Assembly (NCBI RefSeq): GCF_000828655.1
Contig: NZ_AP014509.1
Location: 1,674,001-1,738,000 of the forward strand
Length of the DNA: 64,000 nt
Direction: 5' to 3'
DNA from: Thermotoga caldifontis AZM44c09
Lineage (GTDB): Bacteria; Thermotogota; Thermotogae; Thermotogales; DSM-5069
Of the stretch, positions 34,175-43,451 are shown piece by piece. A program made the translations under genes and the position numbers. Under the pieces are notes generated by a model, which worked only from the letters and a program-made list of their open reading frames with translations, was not told where the DNA came from and ran no database searches. Each line of letters opens with the position of its first letter. Position 1 is the stretch's first letter.

Positions 34175-34773
34175 TGCTGCGTCACCTTCACAGATTTGTA
34201 TATCCTTATGCCACCTTCTTTATAAATGTCTTCGACATTCCCGAAGATTTCCTGCATGGCCCTCTTGACGTAAGAACCACCTTTGTTGTGGTACGCAACT
34301 ACCTGGAGGGAACCACCGTAGTTCAAATGTTCGAAAGATTCTCTGATCAATCGAAGCACAACTTCTTTTCCCGCAGCGAGTGGGGGGTTCATCAAAACCA
34401 CATCGAATTTTTCGTCTTTCCAGGGATCAAAGAATGCTCCCTGTCTTATCACAACATCGACGTTGTTCTTCCTCGCATTTATCTTCGCAAATTCCACGGC
34501 CCTTTCATTGATATCGCTCATGTATACCTCCAGGTCTGGATGTTCCGCCTTCAGAACGATTCCGATCACTCCATAACCACACCCAAGGTCCAGCAACTTC
34601 CTGCCATCAAGGTGACAGTGCTCGATGAGAATGCGCGTAGCCTTATCGATCTCTCCAAAGCTGAAAACTCCAGATGGAGTCTGGAATTGATACACCGCTC
34701 CATTCTTCAATTTCAATACGGCTGTTTTAACTCTCAACTCGCTCCTGGGCTTTTCGGAGTAATAGTGCTCCAT
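34171..34773 (-). CDS. RsmC-like class I SAM methyltransferase
   Basis: A 200-residue methyltransferase of the small RsmC/MTS family. The SAM-binding motif is LLDLGCGYGVIGIVL near residue 60, and the catalytic motif DVVLMNPPLAAGKEVV near 124 has the NPP(L/F) tetrapeptide of N-methyltransferases that act on exocyclic amines. Single-domain members are predicted to methylate 16S rRNA guanine (m2G1207 in E. coli). FQTPSGVFSFGEID near residue 30 is also typical. It overlaps the downstream ATPase gene by four bases and follows ppdK after a hairpin. Confidence 0.85.
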   Translation of the reverse strand: MEHYYSEKPRSELRVKTAVLKLKNGAVYQFQTPSGVFSFGEIDKATRILIEHCHLDGRKLLDLGCGYGVIGIVLKAEHPDLEVYMSDINERAVEFAKINARKNNVDVVIRQGAFFDPWKDEKFDVVLMNPPLAAGKEVVLRLIRESFEHLNYGGSLQVVAYHNKGGSYVKRAMQEIFGNVEDIYKEGGIRIYKSVKVTQQ

Positions 34774-34784
34774 ACGAACAGAAT

Positions 34785-34802
34785 GGGGGCCGTGTGGCCC
34801 CC
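34785..34802 (-). terminator. GC-rich hairpin between ppdK and the methyltransferase gene
   Basis: GGGGGCC pairs with GGCCCCC around a four-base loop in the 37-base gap between the two genes. No T-run follows, so it is more likely a 3' stabiliser or leaky stop than a full terminator. It would favour ppdK mRNA over the downstream genes. Confidence 0.5.
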
Positions 34803-34810
34803 TTAGAAGA

Positions 34811-37477
34811 TCACTCCGCCTTCTTTGCGAGTTTCTTATCGTAGATGAGGACAGCCTGAGCCGCTGCCAGCCTCGCTACAGGAACCCTGTAAGGTGAACA
34901 GCTCACATAGTCGAGACCGGCCCTGTGGAAGAAGTGAATCGATCTTGGATCTCCTCCGTGTTCTCCACAGACACCCACTTTGAGATTGGGCCTTGCCTGC
35001 TTTCCTTTCTTTGTGCCCATCTCGACGAGTGCTCCGACACCTTCATAATCGAGTGTCTTGAACGGATCGTGTTCCAGAATGCCCTTTTCCAGATACTCTG
35101 GCAAGAATTTACCAACGTCATCGCGGCTGAAGGCAAAGGTCATCTGTGTCAGATCGTTCGTTCCGAAGCTGAAGAACTCCGCTTCCTTTGCTATCTCGTC
35201 GGCCGTAACGCATGCGCGTGGAACTTCGATCATTGTACCTATTTTGTATTCGATCTTGACACCGGATTCTTGTATCATTTTGTCGGCGACTTCCTTGATG
35301 ATCTTCTTCAAGAACGCGATCTCGTTCACGTGTCCAACGAGAGGGATCATGATTTCTGGCACGACTTCCATGCCCGTCTCCTTCTTCAACTCTATCGCGG
35401 CGCCGATGATGGCTTTGGTTTGCATGATCGCAATTTCTGGATAAGTGATGGTGAGCCTACAGCCACGGTGACCAAGCATCGGGTTCAGTTCGCTGAGAGA
35501 TCTCACGATATCTTTCAACTCACTCGGCGAGATACCAAGTTCCTTCGCCGTTTCTTCGATCTGCTCATCGTCGTGTGGTAAGAACTCGTGGAGTGGCGGG
35601 TCTATGAGCCTTATGGTGACCGGATAGCCAGCCATGGCTTTGAACAAACCTTTGAAATCTTCCTTCTGCAGTGGCAACAGCTCGTTCAAAGCTTTTTCTC
35701 TTTCTTCCTTCGTCTTCGCTACGATCATCCTGCGCATCTTCGGTATCCTGTCCGCTTCGAAGAACATGTGCTCAGTTCTGCACAGACCGATGCCTTCTGC
35801 CCCGAACTTTCTCGCAACTTCTGCATCCCTCGGGATGTCTGCGTTCGCACGCACGCCGAGTCGTCTGATCTCGTCGGCCCACTTGAGCAGTTCAGCCACT
35901 TCACCTTCGAGACCCACGGGTTTGATCGTTTCGATCTTACCCAGCAGCACTTCTCCTGTGGCACCATCTATGGAGATCCATTCGCCTTCTTTCACTACCA
36001 CGTCGTTCACCCTGAAGAACCCTTCTTCGTCTTTCACCTCAATCATTTCCGCTCCGACGACCGCAGGTTTACCCATTCCCCTTGCCACAACGGCCGCGTG
36101 TGACGTCATTCCACCCCTCGAAGTGAGGATACCCTGAGCGAAAGCCATGCCACCGACGTCCTCTGGGCTCGTCTCCGGCCTCACGAGTATGACCTTTTCA
36201 CCGTTTCTTCCCATTTCTTCGGCTTTCTTTGCGTCGAAGACCACGACACCTGTGGCTGCACCAGGTGAAGCGGGCAAACCTTTGGCTATCACTTTCGCTT
36301 TTGCTCGCGCCTTCTCATCGAAACGAGGATGCAGGACCCGCTCTATATCCTCAGGTTTAACGCGTAGTACGGCTTCTTCTTTGGTGATTATACCTTCCTT
36401 CGCCATGTCCACGGCGATCTTGATGGCAGCCCTGGAGGTTCTCTTACCGCTTCTGGTTTGCAACATGTAGAGTTTGCCTTCCTCCACGGTGAACTCGATG
36501 TCCTGCATGTCCTTGTAGTGTCTCTCGAGTCTATCCATGATGGCGATGAGCTCTCTGTACACCTCTGGCATCAAGCGCTTCAATTCTTCAAGAGGAACCG
36601 GTGTTCTGATACCTGCAACGACATCCTCACCCTGTGCGTTCTGCAGGAATTCTCCGTAGACTTCTTTCTCTCCCGTGTTCGGGTTGCGTGTGAAAGCAAC
36701 ACCCGTTCCAGAACGTTCACCCATGTTTCCAAAAACCATCGCGACCACGTTGACCGCCGTTCCGAGCAACTCGTCTTCCCTTATGTTGTTGATCTCTCTG
36801 TACTTCACAGCCCTCTCGCTCATCCAGCTCCTGAACACCGCATCGATGGCGAGCCACAGCTGTTCGTGAACATCCTGTGGGAATTTCTTCCCCTCTTCTT
36901 CGTACACCTTCTTGTAAATCTCGACCAGTTGCTTCAAATCTTCCGCATCGAGTTCGATATCGAGCTTTACACCTTTCCTTCTCTTCATCTCCTCGAGCGC
37001 GTTGTCGAATTTGCTCCTCGGTATACCGAGTGCGGTATCGCCGAACATCTGCAGAAACCTTCTGTAAGCATCGTAAGCAAATCTGGGGTTGTTTGTCATT
37101 TTGATCAGCCCGTTCACAGTTTCATCGTTCAAGCCAAGGTTGAGTATCGTGTCCATCATGCCCGGCATGGATATAGCCGCACCGGACCTGACGGAGACAA
37201 GCAACGGTCGATCGGGATCACCGAAGCCTTTGCCCGTAACTTGCTCGAGCCTCTTCATGGCCCGTTCTACTTCTTCCTTCAAACCTTCAGGATAGGTTCG
37301 ACCATGCTGATAGTAATACCTGCACACCTCGGCAGAAATCGTGAACCCGGGTGGTACTGGTATACCGAGGTTGGTCATCTCGGCGAGGTTTGCACCTTTT
37401 CCGCCGAGGATGTCCTTCATCTCGGCGTTCCCTTCTGCCACGCCGTTGGCGAAGAAGTACACAAACTTTTTGCTCAT
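34811..37477 (-). CDS. ppdK: Pyruvate, phosphate dikinase
   Basis: PPDK interconverts pyruvate, ATP and phosphate with PEP, AMP and PPi; in anaerobic thermophiles it can serve glycolysis as well as gluconeogenesis. The 888-residue protein begins KKFVYFFANGVAEGN and has the nucleotide-binding GGKGANLAEM motif. The swivelling-domain phosphohistidine is in GGMTSHAAVVARGMGKPAV near residue 456, and the PEP-binding barrel ends with GVCGEHGGDP near 830. ATG 37477 lies behind GGGAGGTG. A longer frame upstream overlaps the preceding gene and is rejected. It lies second in a unit led by a secreted unknown protein. Confidence 0.96.
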   Translation of the reverse strand: MSKKFVYFFANGVAEGNAEMKDILGGKGANLAEMTNLGIPVPPGFTISAEVCRYYYQHGRTYPEGLKEEVERAMKRLEQVTGKGFGDPDRPLLVSVRSGAAISMPGMMDTILNLGLNDETVNGLIKMTNNPRFAYDAYRRFLQMFGDTALGIPRSKFDNALEEMKRRKGVKLDIELDAEDLKQLVEIYKKVYEEEGKKFPQDVHEQLWLAIDAVFRSWMSERAVKYREINNIREDELLGTAVNVVAMVFGNMGERSGTGVAFTRNPNTGEKEVYGEFLQNAQGEDVVAGIRTPVPLEELKRLMPEVYRELIAIMDRLERHYKDMQDIEFTVEEGKLYMLQTRSGKRTSRAAIKIAVDMAKEGIITKEEAVLRVKPEDIERVLHPRFDEKARAKAKVIAKGLPASPGAATGVVVFDAKKAEEMGRNGEKVILVRPETSPEDVGGMAFAQGILTSRGGMTSHAAVVARGMGKPAVVGAEMIEVKDEEGFFRVNDVVVKEGEWISIDGATGEVLLGKIETIKPVGLEGEVAELLKWADEIRRLGVRANADIPRDAEVARKFGAEGIGLCRTEHMFFEADRIPKMRRMIVAKTKEEREKALNELLPLQKEDFKGLFKAMAGYPVTIRLIDPPLHEFLPHDDEQIEETAKELGISPSELKDIVRSLSELNPMLGHRGCRLTITYPEIAIMQTKAIIGAAIELKKETGMEVVPEIMIPLVGHVNEIAFLKKIIKEVADKMIQESGVKIEYKIGTMIEVPRACVTADEIAKEAEFFSFGTNDLTQMTFAFSRDDVGKFLPEYLEKGILEHDPFKTLDYEGVGALVEMGTKKGKQARPNLKVGVCGEHGGDPRSIHFFHRAGLDYVSCSPYRVPVARLAAAQAVLIYDKKLAKKAE

Positions 37478-37490
37478 CAGCGCACCTCCC

Positions 37491-38765
37491 TCACTTGATG
37501 TACCAATCTGTAGTATAACTGCTGTCAGCGATCGTACCAACAGCCACAAACACCGATTGTGAACTGACTCCAAGAAGACTCTCAACGATGGGAGCAAAAT
37601 CGATGAAGGCAAACAGCGAATGCTTGACAGGATCGAAGAGTTTCAGCGCTTTCTCAAGAGATCTTCCCTTTTCACCTTTAGCCTGGCTAAAAATCTTGAG
37701 GTAGTTTCCTTCGCATCTGATGATGAGATTGTCGATCTTCAGTTCTTCACCGGAAACTTCACCGCGCCCGAGAATCTTCGCTATCTCCGAAGGCGTCGTT
37801 CGAGCCTCCGCCACAACGTAGAAAGATGGCTCCACGGTTGCGGTTGCAGACTGCGTTTCAAATAAGCTCTGCAGGAATTTTCCAACACCAATCGACGCAG
37901 CCATCTTACCTGAAACCTTTTCAGAAAGGGCCAGAATTTCCCGTACCACATTTTTTGGCTCAGCCGATATTCCGAAAATCTGTCCGACGGAACTCAATGC
38001 CGATTCGGTCAAACCAGTGGACATCTGCTCGAGAACTGCTTTCACAGTTCTGGCGCTCTGGACGTTAGAAAATACGAAGATCTCACCCGAAAGGTTTGGA
38101 TCTTCGTGCAGACGGTACGATCTGTCTGGTGTCGCCTCTGCAACGATCTTTTTCGCAGCCTCATTTTTCGCCTTCCACTTGATAAAACCACTCATCTTGT
38201 CTGGTTCGACTCTGACGACGAGGACCGATTCAAACTCTGCCTCGCCCTGCACGAACCTGGGCGAGTAACCAACCGCCCACACAGTGGCATCATCGAAGTA
38301 TTTCATTATATCCGCCGCAACGTTCCCTCCACCCTTCAGACATTCACCAGCAAAATCCTTGTTGTTGGAAACAAACAAGTACGACTTTTGAGCGCCCACC
38401 CAGACATCTTTTCCAAGGAGGTCACTTATTGCTTTGACCAGCTTTTCTGCTTCTTTCGCTGGACCCAAGGCGACGAAAAAGTTCTCGCCTCTCTGGACTA
38501 CTAAAACTTGGTTCGAGAGCAGTTCGTTGAATTGATCCATCTTCACCCCGTATTTGACCAGTTGACTCGCCACCATACCCTGGACCATGGGTTCGATGCC
38601 AAGACCATTGATGAAAGTATCGAACAGGGGAATCTTCTTAAGTTGGTCGTAGTGTTTCGCATTGTCTGTTGCGAGTAGCACAAAATCGTACGTTGCCGGA
38701 ATGAACTGTGTGACCCCGAGGAGTAACGTGCCAACCAGGACTGACAGGATTACCAGGTACTTCAT
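37491..38765 (-). CDS. Exported protein of unknown function
   Basis: I do not recognise this 424-residue protein. It begins with a clear signal peptide (YLVILSVLVGTLLLGVTQF) and has no other membrane helix. The body is a mixture of short beta and helical segments, with one internal cysteine pair possible (C138 region GECLKGGG and C352 region IRCEGNY). The repeated style, in which a serine-rich helix is followed by VVAEAR or VLVVRVEP strands, suggests an internal duplication like those in DUF3352-type exported proteins, but this is a weak impression. ATG 38765 follows GAGGAGG and an extended -10 promoter. It ends 13 bases before ppdK. Confidence 0.55.
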   Translation of the reverse strand: MKYLVILSVLVGTLLLGVTQFIPATYDFVLLATDNAKHYDQLKKIPLFDTFINGLGIEPMVQGMVASQLVKYGVKMDQFNELLSNQVLVVQRGENFFVALGPAKEAEKLVKAISDLLGKDVWVGAQKSYLFVSNNKDFAGECLKGGGNVAADIMKYFDDATVWAVGYSPRFVQGEAEFESVLVVRVEPDKMSGFIKWKAKNEAAKKIVAEATPDRSYRLHEDPNLSGEIFVFSNVQSARTVKAVLEQMSTGLTESALSSVGQIFGISAEPKNVVREILALSEKVSGKMAASIGVGKFLQSLFETQSATATVEPSFYVVAEARTTPSEIAKILGRGEVSGEELKIDNLIIRCEGNYLKIFSQAKGEKGRSLEKALKLFDPVKHSLFAFIDFAPIVESLLGVSSQSVFVAVGTIADSSYTTDWYIK

Positions 38766-38796
38766 CGCGATACCTCCTCACAAATTTTTTCACTTA

Positions 38797-38805
38797 ATGA
38801 TACCA
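38797..38805 (-). promoter_or_regulatory. Extended -10 promoter ahead of the exported protein-ppdK unit
   Basis: Minus-strand TGG-TATCAT, identical in form to the asnS promoter element, about 32 bases before the ATG at 38765. No good -35 is seen. The rest of the 267-base divergent region up to hup holds only the hup promoter. Confidence 0.5.
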
Positions 38806-38946
38806 TAAAATTGCCGAATATCGGTTCAGAATCGCTGATAAGTCAGAAAAATGGCCAGGAACTTTCAATATCTTTCTCTGATCCTCGTTCACATCGGCTT
38901 TCTCTTCGTCTCACCCCTCCCTTTCTCCCTGTAATTCTGAACCCAC

Positions 38947-38976
38947 TTGAAATGATCCATCCAAAAGTGTTATTAT
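38947..38976 (+). promoter_or_regulatory. Promoter of hup
   Basis: TTGAAA (38947-38952) and TATTAT (38971-38976) with an 18-base spacer, about 57 bases before the hup ATG. A good match for a highly expressed nucleoid protein. Confidence 0.7.
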
Positions 38977-39032
38977 ACAAGCAAGAGGGAGATCTCATCT
39001 CCCGAAATTGCTGTAAGGAGGGGGGTTGAAGG

Positions 39033-39305
39033 ATGAACAAGAAAGAACTTGTCGACAAGGTCGCGAAAAAAGCGGGACTGAAGAAGAAGGATGTCAAGAA
39101 AGTAGTTGACACAATGCTCGATGCTATCACCGAAGCTCTTGCAAAAGGAGAAAAGGTCCAGCTCGTCGGCTTTGGAAGCTTCGAAGTCCGCAAGGCGGCT
39201 CAGAGGAAAGGCGTCAACCCACAGACGAAGAAGCCGATCACGATTCCCGCAAGAAAAGTCCCGAAGTTCAGACCTGGCAAGGTTCTGAAGGAAAAAGTCA
39301 AGTGA
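39033..39305 (+). CDS. hup: DNA-binding protein HU
   Basis: A 90-residue HU-family nucleoid protein that bends and compacts DNA as a dimer. It begins MNKKELVDKVAKKAG, continues with a lysine-rich helix pair, and carries the conserved strand VQLVGFGSFEVRKAAQRKG followed by the DNA-contacting arm NPQTKKPITIPARKVPKFRPGK (residues 62-83). Its high lysine content fits a thermophile. The ribosome site AGGAGGGGGG and the following intrinsic terminator mark it as a single-gene transcript. Confidence 0.97.
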   Translation: MNKKELVDKVAKKAGLKKKDVKKVVDTMLDAITEALAKGEKVQLVGFGSFEVRKAAQRKGVNPQTKKPITIPARKVPKFRPGKVLKEKVK

Positions 39306-39312
39306 GTCCAGA

Positions 39313-39332
39313 GGGGGCGCAAGCCCCCTTTT
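39313..39332 (+). terminator. Rho-independent terminator of hup
   Basis: GGGGGC and GCCCCC enclose a GCAA tetraloop and are followed by TTTT, eight bases after the hup stop. Its end touches the stop codon of the convergent mnmE gene. Confidence 0.88.
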
Positions 39333-40681
39333 CATTTGCCAACGCAGAAATCGCTAAACATTCGTTCGATGAGATCGATTCTGTACTCTCTTCCGAGCAG
39401 TGAATCCAGTGCTTCGAGGCACTTTCTCAATCTCTCTGCAGCTGCATCGAGTCTTCCTTTCTCCAGTTCTTCTATCGCTCCATTCAGGTTCGATTTACAG
39501 GACAGAAGAAGTTCGTACTGTCTGGTTGTTGACACGTAACCGTCGACGTTTTCAAGTAGATCTTGGACCTGCCTTATGATTTCTTCTTCCAACTTTTCGA
39601 TGCCCTCTCTTTTCAGCGCCGAAATCACCAACACACGTGCGTTTGTCCCCAAAGTATTCTTCAGCTGATCCAAATCTATTCTGTCGATGACATCGATCTT
39701 GTTGACAACAACGAGATACCGTTTGTTCTTTATGAGTTGCAGTATCTTCAAATCGTCCTCATCGAGTGGGGCACTGGCATCCAGAACGAAGAGGATCAGA
39801 TCCGCCGTACTGGCAGCACTTATTGCCCTCTCTACACCGATTTTTTCCACTCTGTCCTGGGTTTCTCTGATGCCGGCAGTGTCTATCAAAGTGAAAGTGA
39901 TCCCTCTGATCGTTGTGAAAGCTTCGATGACGTCCCTCGTGGTTCCTGGAACTTCCGTCACGATGGCCCTTTCTTCGTTCAAAAGTGTGTTCAACAGGGT
40001 CGATTTACCAACGTTGGGCTTACCCACAATGACGATCCTTAGCCCTCTGGAAACGGCGAGCCGGCTGTCTGCATTCTTCAAAGAATCGTCAACGCGTTCC
40101 AGTAAATTCTTCAATTCCTGTCTCAAGAATTCGGGTTCTGTGAAGACCTCGTCTGGATAGTCGAACTCGACTTCGATGTGTGCCAGAACGCGCAACACAT
40201 CCTGGCGAAGATCCTCAACGAAACCTGCCAACCTTCCCGAAAGGTTCGCCGCCGCGATCTTGACAGCCGTCTTCGACGTGGCTTCCACGATCTGTTTAAC
40301 CGATTCAGCCTTCGTCAAATCCATCTTCCCGTTGAGGAAGGCCCTCTTGGTGAATTCTCCAGGTTCTGCGAGCCTTGCACCGAGTTTGACGAACCTCTCT
40401 AAAACCAGTTGTGTCACTATGGGACCACCGTGGCACATCACTTCGACCATGTCTTCGCCAGTGTAGGAGTGCGGGGCTTTGTAGAAGAGGACGAGCACTT
40501 CGTCCAGCACTTCGTTGTCGTCATCCAGGATGAAATTGTGATAAACTTTGCGCGGTTCAACACGGTCTGGAACAGTTTTCAGCGCTCGGAGGCAAATCCG
40601 CCAGGATTCAGGACCACTCAAGCGAACGATGGAAATGGCCCCAATGCCCCGCGGACTCGCTATGGCAACGATCGTGTCCAC
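39332..40681 (-). CDS. mnmE: tRNA modification GTPase MnmE
   Basis: MnmE, with MnmG, installs the carboxymethylaminomethyl group on wobble U34 of several tRNAs. The 449-residue protein has an N-terminal folate-binding domain (DTIVAIASPRGIGAISIVRLSG). The helical domain is interrupted by a G domain with G1 GKPNVGKST near residue 220, G2/G3 VPGTTRD and DTAGI, and G4 NKID. It ends with the hallmark CVGK C-terminal motif. I chose GTG 40681 because the protein then begins VDTIVA, matching the family, rather than the GTG six codons upstream. It is the distal gene of the rpsO-pnp run. Confidence 0.95.
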   Translation of the reverse strand: MDTIVAIASPRGIGAISIVRLSGPESWRICLRALKTVPDRVEPRKVYHNFILDDDNEVLDEVLVLFYKAPHSYTGEDMVEVMCHGGPIVTQLVLERFVKLGARLAEPGEFTKRAFLNGKMDLTKAESVKQIVEATSKTAVKIAAANLSGRLAGFVEDLRQDVLRVLAHIEVEFDYPDEVFTEPEFLRQELKNLLERVDDSLKNADSRLAVSRGLRIVIVGKPNVGKSTLLNTLLNEERAIVTEVPGTTRDVIEAFTTIRGITFTLIDTAGIRETQDRVEKIGVERAISAASTADLILFVLDASAPLDEDDLKILQLIKNKRYLVVVNKIDVIDRIDLDQLKNTLGTNARVLVISALKREGIEKLEEEIIRQVQDLLENVDGYVSTTRQYELLLSCKSNLNGAIEELEKGRLDAAAERLRKCLEALDSLLGREYRIDLIERMFSDFCVGK

Positions 40682-40688
40682 CGATTTC

Positions 40689-41138
40689 TCAGCTCCCACC
40701 GAGAAGTTCCGAAACTATTCTGTTCACGAGTTTTCCATCCGCCCTACCCTTTACGTGTGGCATGATGGCTTTCATGGCTGTACCCACGTCTTTCGGACTG
40801 GATAAACCGAGCTCAGCTATGATCCTTTTCGCAAGTTCTCTTATCTCTTCCTCACTCAGCTGTTGAGGCATGTAAGACTGTATGATCTGAACTTCGAGTC
40901 TCTCCGCCTGCGCCAGGTCCTGTCTGTTCCCCTTTTCGTACATCTCAATTGCTTCTTGTCTTTTCTTTATCTCTTTTGACATGATCTGAAGGATCTCTTC
41001 GTCCGTGGCTGGACGCATTTTCTCGACTTCAAAATTCTTGATCGCGGCCAGAAGCATCCTGACCGTTCTGAGTTTCACCTCATCCTTTGCTTTCATGGCT
41101 TCTTTCAGATCCTGATTCAACTTGCTCTTCAGATCCAC
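40689..41138 (-). CDS. yqeY: GatB/YqeY-domain protein
   Basis: A 149-residue YqeY-family protein with the same helical domain as the tail of the amidotransferase subunit GatB. The family is thought to act on tRNA-dependent amide formation or tRNA binding, but the role is unproven. The typical block LRTVRMLLAAIKNFEVEK near residue 22 and VGTAMKAIMPHVKGRADGKLVN near 120 are present. GTG 41138 follows GGGGGTGATTCT; a longer frame contains that ribosome site. It lies just before mnmE in the RNA-metabolism run. Confidence 0.92.
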   Translation of the reverse strand: MDLKSKLNQDLKEAMKAKDEVKLRTVRMLLAAIKNFEVEKMRPATDEEILQIMSKEIKKRQEAIEMYEKGNRQDLAQAERLEVQIIQSYMPQQLSEEEIRELAKRIIAELGLSSPKDVGTAMKAIMPHVKGRADGKLVNRIVSELLGGS

Positions 41139-41157
41139 AGAATCACCCCCTGAGTTT

Positions 41158-42216
41158 TCATTCAAGGACCGAAACTACTCTCAAATTTTTCTCTTCCGTC
41201 AGATCTATCGTTTCACCGTTCTCAATCTGAACAATGGGCCTTAAAGGATTCCTTCTGTTCACACCAACAACGATCGCCTTTGTACCTTCGTTCAACACAA
41301 CAGTTGTGCCTATCGGGTAGAGTCCCAACAATGAGACCATGCTCTTCACCACTTTTGCGTCGAGTTTGTTCAGTGAAGCGAGTCTAATGATCTCTGTCAT
41401 AGCCTTGTAGGGCGTCCACGAAGGCTTGTAAGACCTGTTCGAAACGAGAGCGTCATAAATGTCGACAACACTCACGATGCGAGCGAACAGGCTTATCTGC
41501 CGGTCCGATAAGCCTGAGAGGTAACCTGAGCCGTCGAGCTTTTCGTGATGATCCCTCACACTGCTGATGACACGTTCGTCGTTCAGACCAGATTGTCGGC
41601 ATATTCTCTCACCGAACGCAACGTGCTTTTTCATGATTTCGAATTCTTCCGGTGTCAATTTCCTCGATGCGAGCAAGATCTCTTTTGGAACCAACGCTTT
41701 GCCTACATCGTGTATCATCGCGGAAAAAGCGAGATGGGAAAGTTCTTCCAGCTTCAAACCCATTTCCAAACCAACGAGAGAGCTGATCATACTGACGTGA
41801 ACCTCGTGGGTATAGGTGTAGTCCTCGTCCGTCTGCTGAACGAGGAAAACCAACGATATTTTATCACCGTAGTTTCTCACTATGTCGTTCAAAACAGTCT
41901 GCGAAACTCTCCAGACCTGTTCAGTCTCTATCCTGAGCTTTGTGGCAACGGTGTCGAAGACCTGTTGTATTTGTTCTTTGGCTTCATCTATTTTTCTGAC
42001 ATCAACCAGTGGTGGTAACACCTCTTCCACTTTGACCCATATTCTGTTCACACCGTTGCTCTTCAAAAGCTCGATCTTCTCTGGCGTGATCCTCTCTCCC
42101 GCTCTTACAACGATCGAGCCGTTCCGATCTGTGATCGTTTCAAGCGATGTTTCTAAACCTGTGAGCGAACCAACGTTCTTCAAAACATACTGACCTACTT
42201 CAGCCTCCAAGTACAT
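41158..42216 (-). CDS. HD-GYP domain protein, probable c-di-GMP phosphodiesterase
   Basis: A 352-residue protein. The first 110 residues form a domain without a recognised name. The HD-GYP domain follows: the metal-binding HD is in SAMIHDVGKALVPKEIL near residue 165, and the second motif is DHHEKLDGSGYLSGLS near 224. The usual tripeptide GYP is GYL here. HD-GYP enzymes hydrolyse cyclic di-GMP at a di- or tri-iron site, and the metal-binding histidines and aspartates appear intact. A C-terminal beta-rich extension of about 60 residues ends the protein. It overlaps the M16 peptidase gene by 17 bases. Confidence 0.85.
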   Translation of the reverse strand: MYLEAEVGQYVLKNVGSLTGLETSLETITDRNGSIVVRAGERITPEKIELLKSNGVNRIWVKVEEVLPPLVDVRKIDEAKEQIQQVFDTVATKLRIETEQVWRVSQTVLNDIVRNYGDKISLVFLVQQTDEDYTYTHEVHVSMISSLVGLEMGLKLEELSHLAFSAMIHDVGKALVPKEILLASRKLTPEEFEIMKKHVAFGERICRQSGLNDERVISSVRDHHEKLDGSGYLSGLSDRQISLFARIVSVVDIYDALVSNRSYKPSWTPYKAMTEIIRLASLNKLDAKVVKSMVSLLGLYPIGTTVVLNEGTKAIVVGVNRRNPLRPIVQIENGETIDLTEEKNLRVVSVLE

Positions 42217-43435
42217 TCACCACGCTTTTCTTGTTTTCGAGAGGCACCACACACGCCCAATGCCAGGGCTTCTCGCAGATCTGTTTCCACAGGTCTCTCA
42301 CACGTCTCAGTGTTACTGCATCTATCTTTTTCAACATATCGTCCAGGACCACCGGCTTACTCCTCGTGATGAGGAACTCGACAAGGTAACCGAAAACGCC
42401 CGAAACGCTTTCAGTTATCATCTGAAGCTTACCCAGCAACCGTTGTTTTCCGTATTCGAATTGATCCTTCGTGATGTCTCCTTGCATTATTTTTCTCAGT
42501 TCCCAAACGTACCTCTCGAGCTTATCCAAACTGGTACACGCATAGATCGCGAAGATACCCACATCGCTCCAAAGGTTGTTGAGCAACTCCACGTCGTACA
42601 CGAGCCCCTGCTCTTCTCTGATTTTTGTGAACAGAACAGAACTCATTCCGCTTCCAAGCAACGTGCTCAGAACCATGAAAGCAGGATAGTCTTCACTCAG
42701 TATTCCGAAGTCAAGGCGCGTCCCACCGATCAAATGAATCTGTGTTAGATCATTCCTCTCCTCACAGCTGATACTTTCCGACTTGAAACGAACCTTTGGA
42801 TCCGGCGAATCGACCGTTTTGTTGTACGATTCAATCACTTTTTTTAATTTTTCCAGAACGCTTTTGGTAACCTTGCCCACCACAACAACGTCGACATTTC
42901 CATAGTGATCGTTGTGGAACTCAAGAACTTTCTCTCTGGTCAGTTTTTCCACAGTTTCTATATAGCCACTGACTGGCCTTGAGTACGGATCTTCGAGATA
43001 ACTCTCAGCGAATAAATCCTGGACTCTGCTTTCATGATCTTCGTGGTAAGTTTTTATTTCTTCAATTATAACCGATTTCTCAAGCGCGATAGCCTTTTCC
43101 TCAAAAAGGGGCTGGAAAACGATGTCTGCTAGAACCTCTATTGCCTTCTCGTGATGACTGTAAGGCACCTTCGCCAGGTAGACCGTAAAGTCTTTCGTGG
43201 TGAACGCGTTCAGGCTTCCCCCTACAACTTCCAGGTTGAATTTCAGACTGAATTCATCGAAGTGCTTTGTCCCTTTGAACGAAGCATGTTCGATGAGGTG
43301 AGCCACTCCTGCTTCTTCAGGTTTTTCGTTCGCGGATCCAACAGGCACAATGAACGCCAACGAAAGGGTCTTGACAGAAGAAATGGGCACAAAGTAGATG
43401 TGCCCATTGAGAGTTTGCAACGTTTCTATTTTCAT
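42200..43435 (-). CDS. M16-family zinc peptidase
   Basis: A 411-residue peptidase of the inverzincin family (processing-peptidase-like, often encoded next to pnp). The inverted zinc motif HLIEH is at residues 46-50. The third ligand glutamate is probably in VIIEEIKTYHED about 75 residues later. The second, inactive half-domain follows with the NDLTQIHLIGGTRL sequence, typical of single-unit members of about 400-420 residues. The start ATG follows GGAGGTAAG. It lies between pnp and the HD-GYP gene, a neighbourhood common in many bacteria. Physiological substrate unknown. Confidence 0.9.
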   Translation of the reverse strand: MKIETLQTLNGHIYFVPISSVKTLSLAFIVPVGSANEKPEEAGVAHLIEHASFKGTKHFDEFSLKFNLEVVGGSLNAFTTKDFTVYLAKVPYSHHEKAIEVLADIVFQPLFEEKAIALEKSVIIEEIKTYHEDHESRVQDLFAESYLEDPYSRPVSGYIETVEKLTREKVLEFHNDHYGNVDVVVVGKVTKSVLEKLKKVIESYNKTVDSPDPKVRFKSESISCEERNDLTQIHLIGGTRLDFGILSEDYPAFMVLSTLLGSGMSSVLFTKIREEQGLVYDVELLNNLWSDVGIFAIYACTSLDKLERYVWELRKIMQGDITKDQFEYGKQRLLGKLQMITESVSGVFGYLVEFLITRSKPVVLDDMLKKIDAVTLRRVRDLWKQICEKPWHWACVVPLENKKSVVNVLGG

Positions 43436-43451
43436 TGTGCTTACCTCCGTT

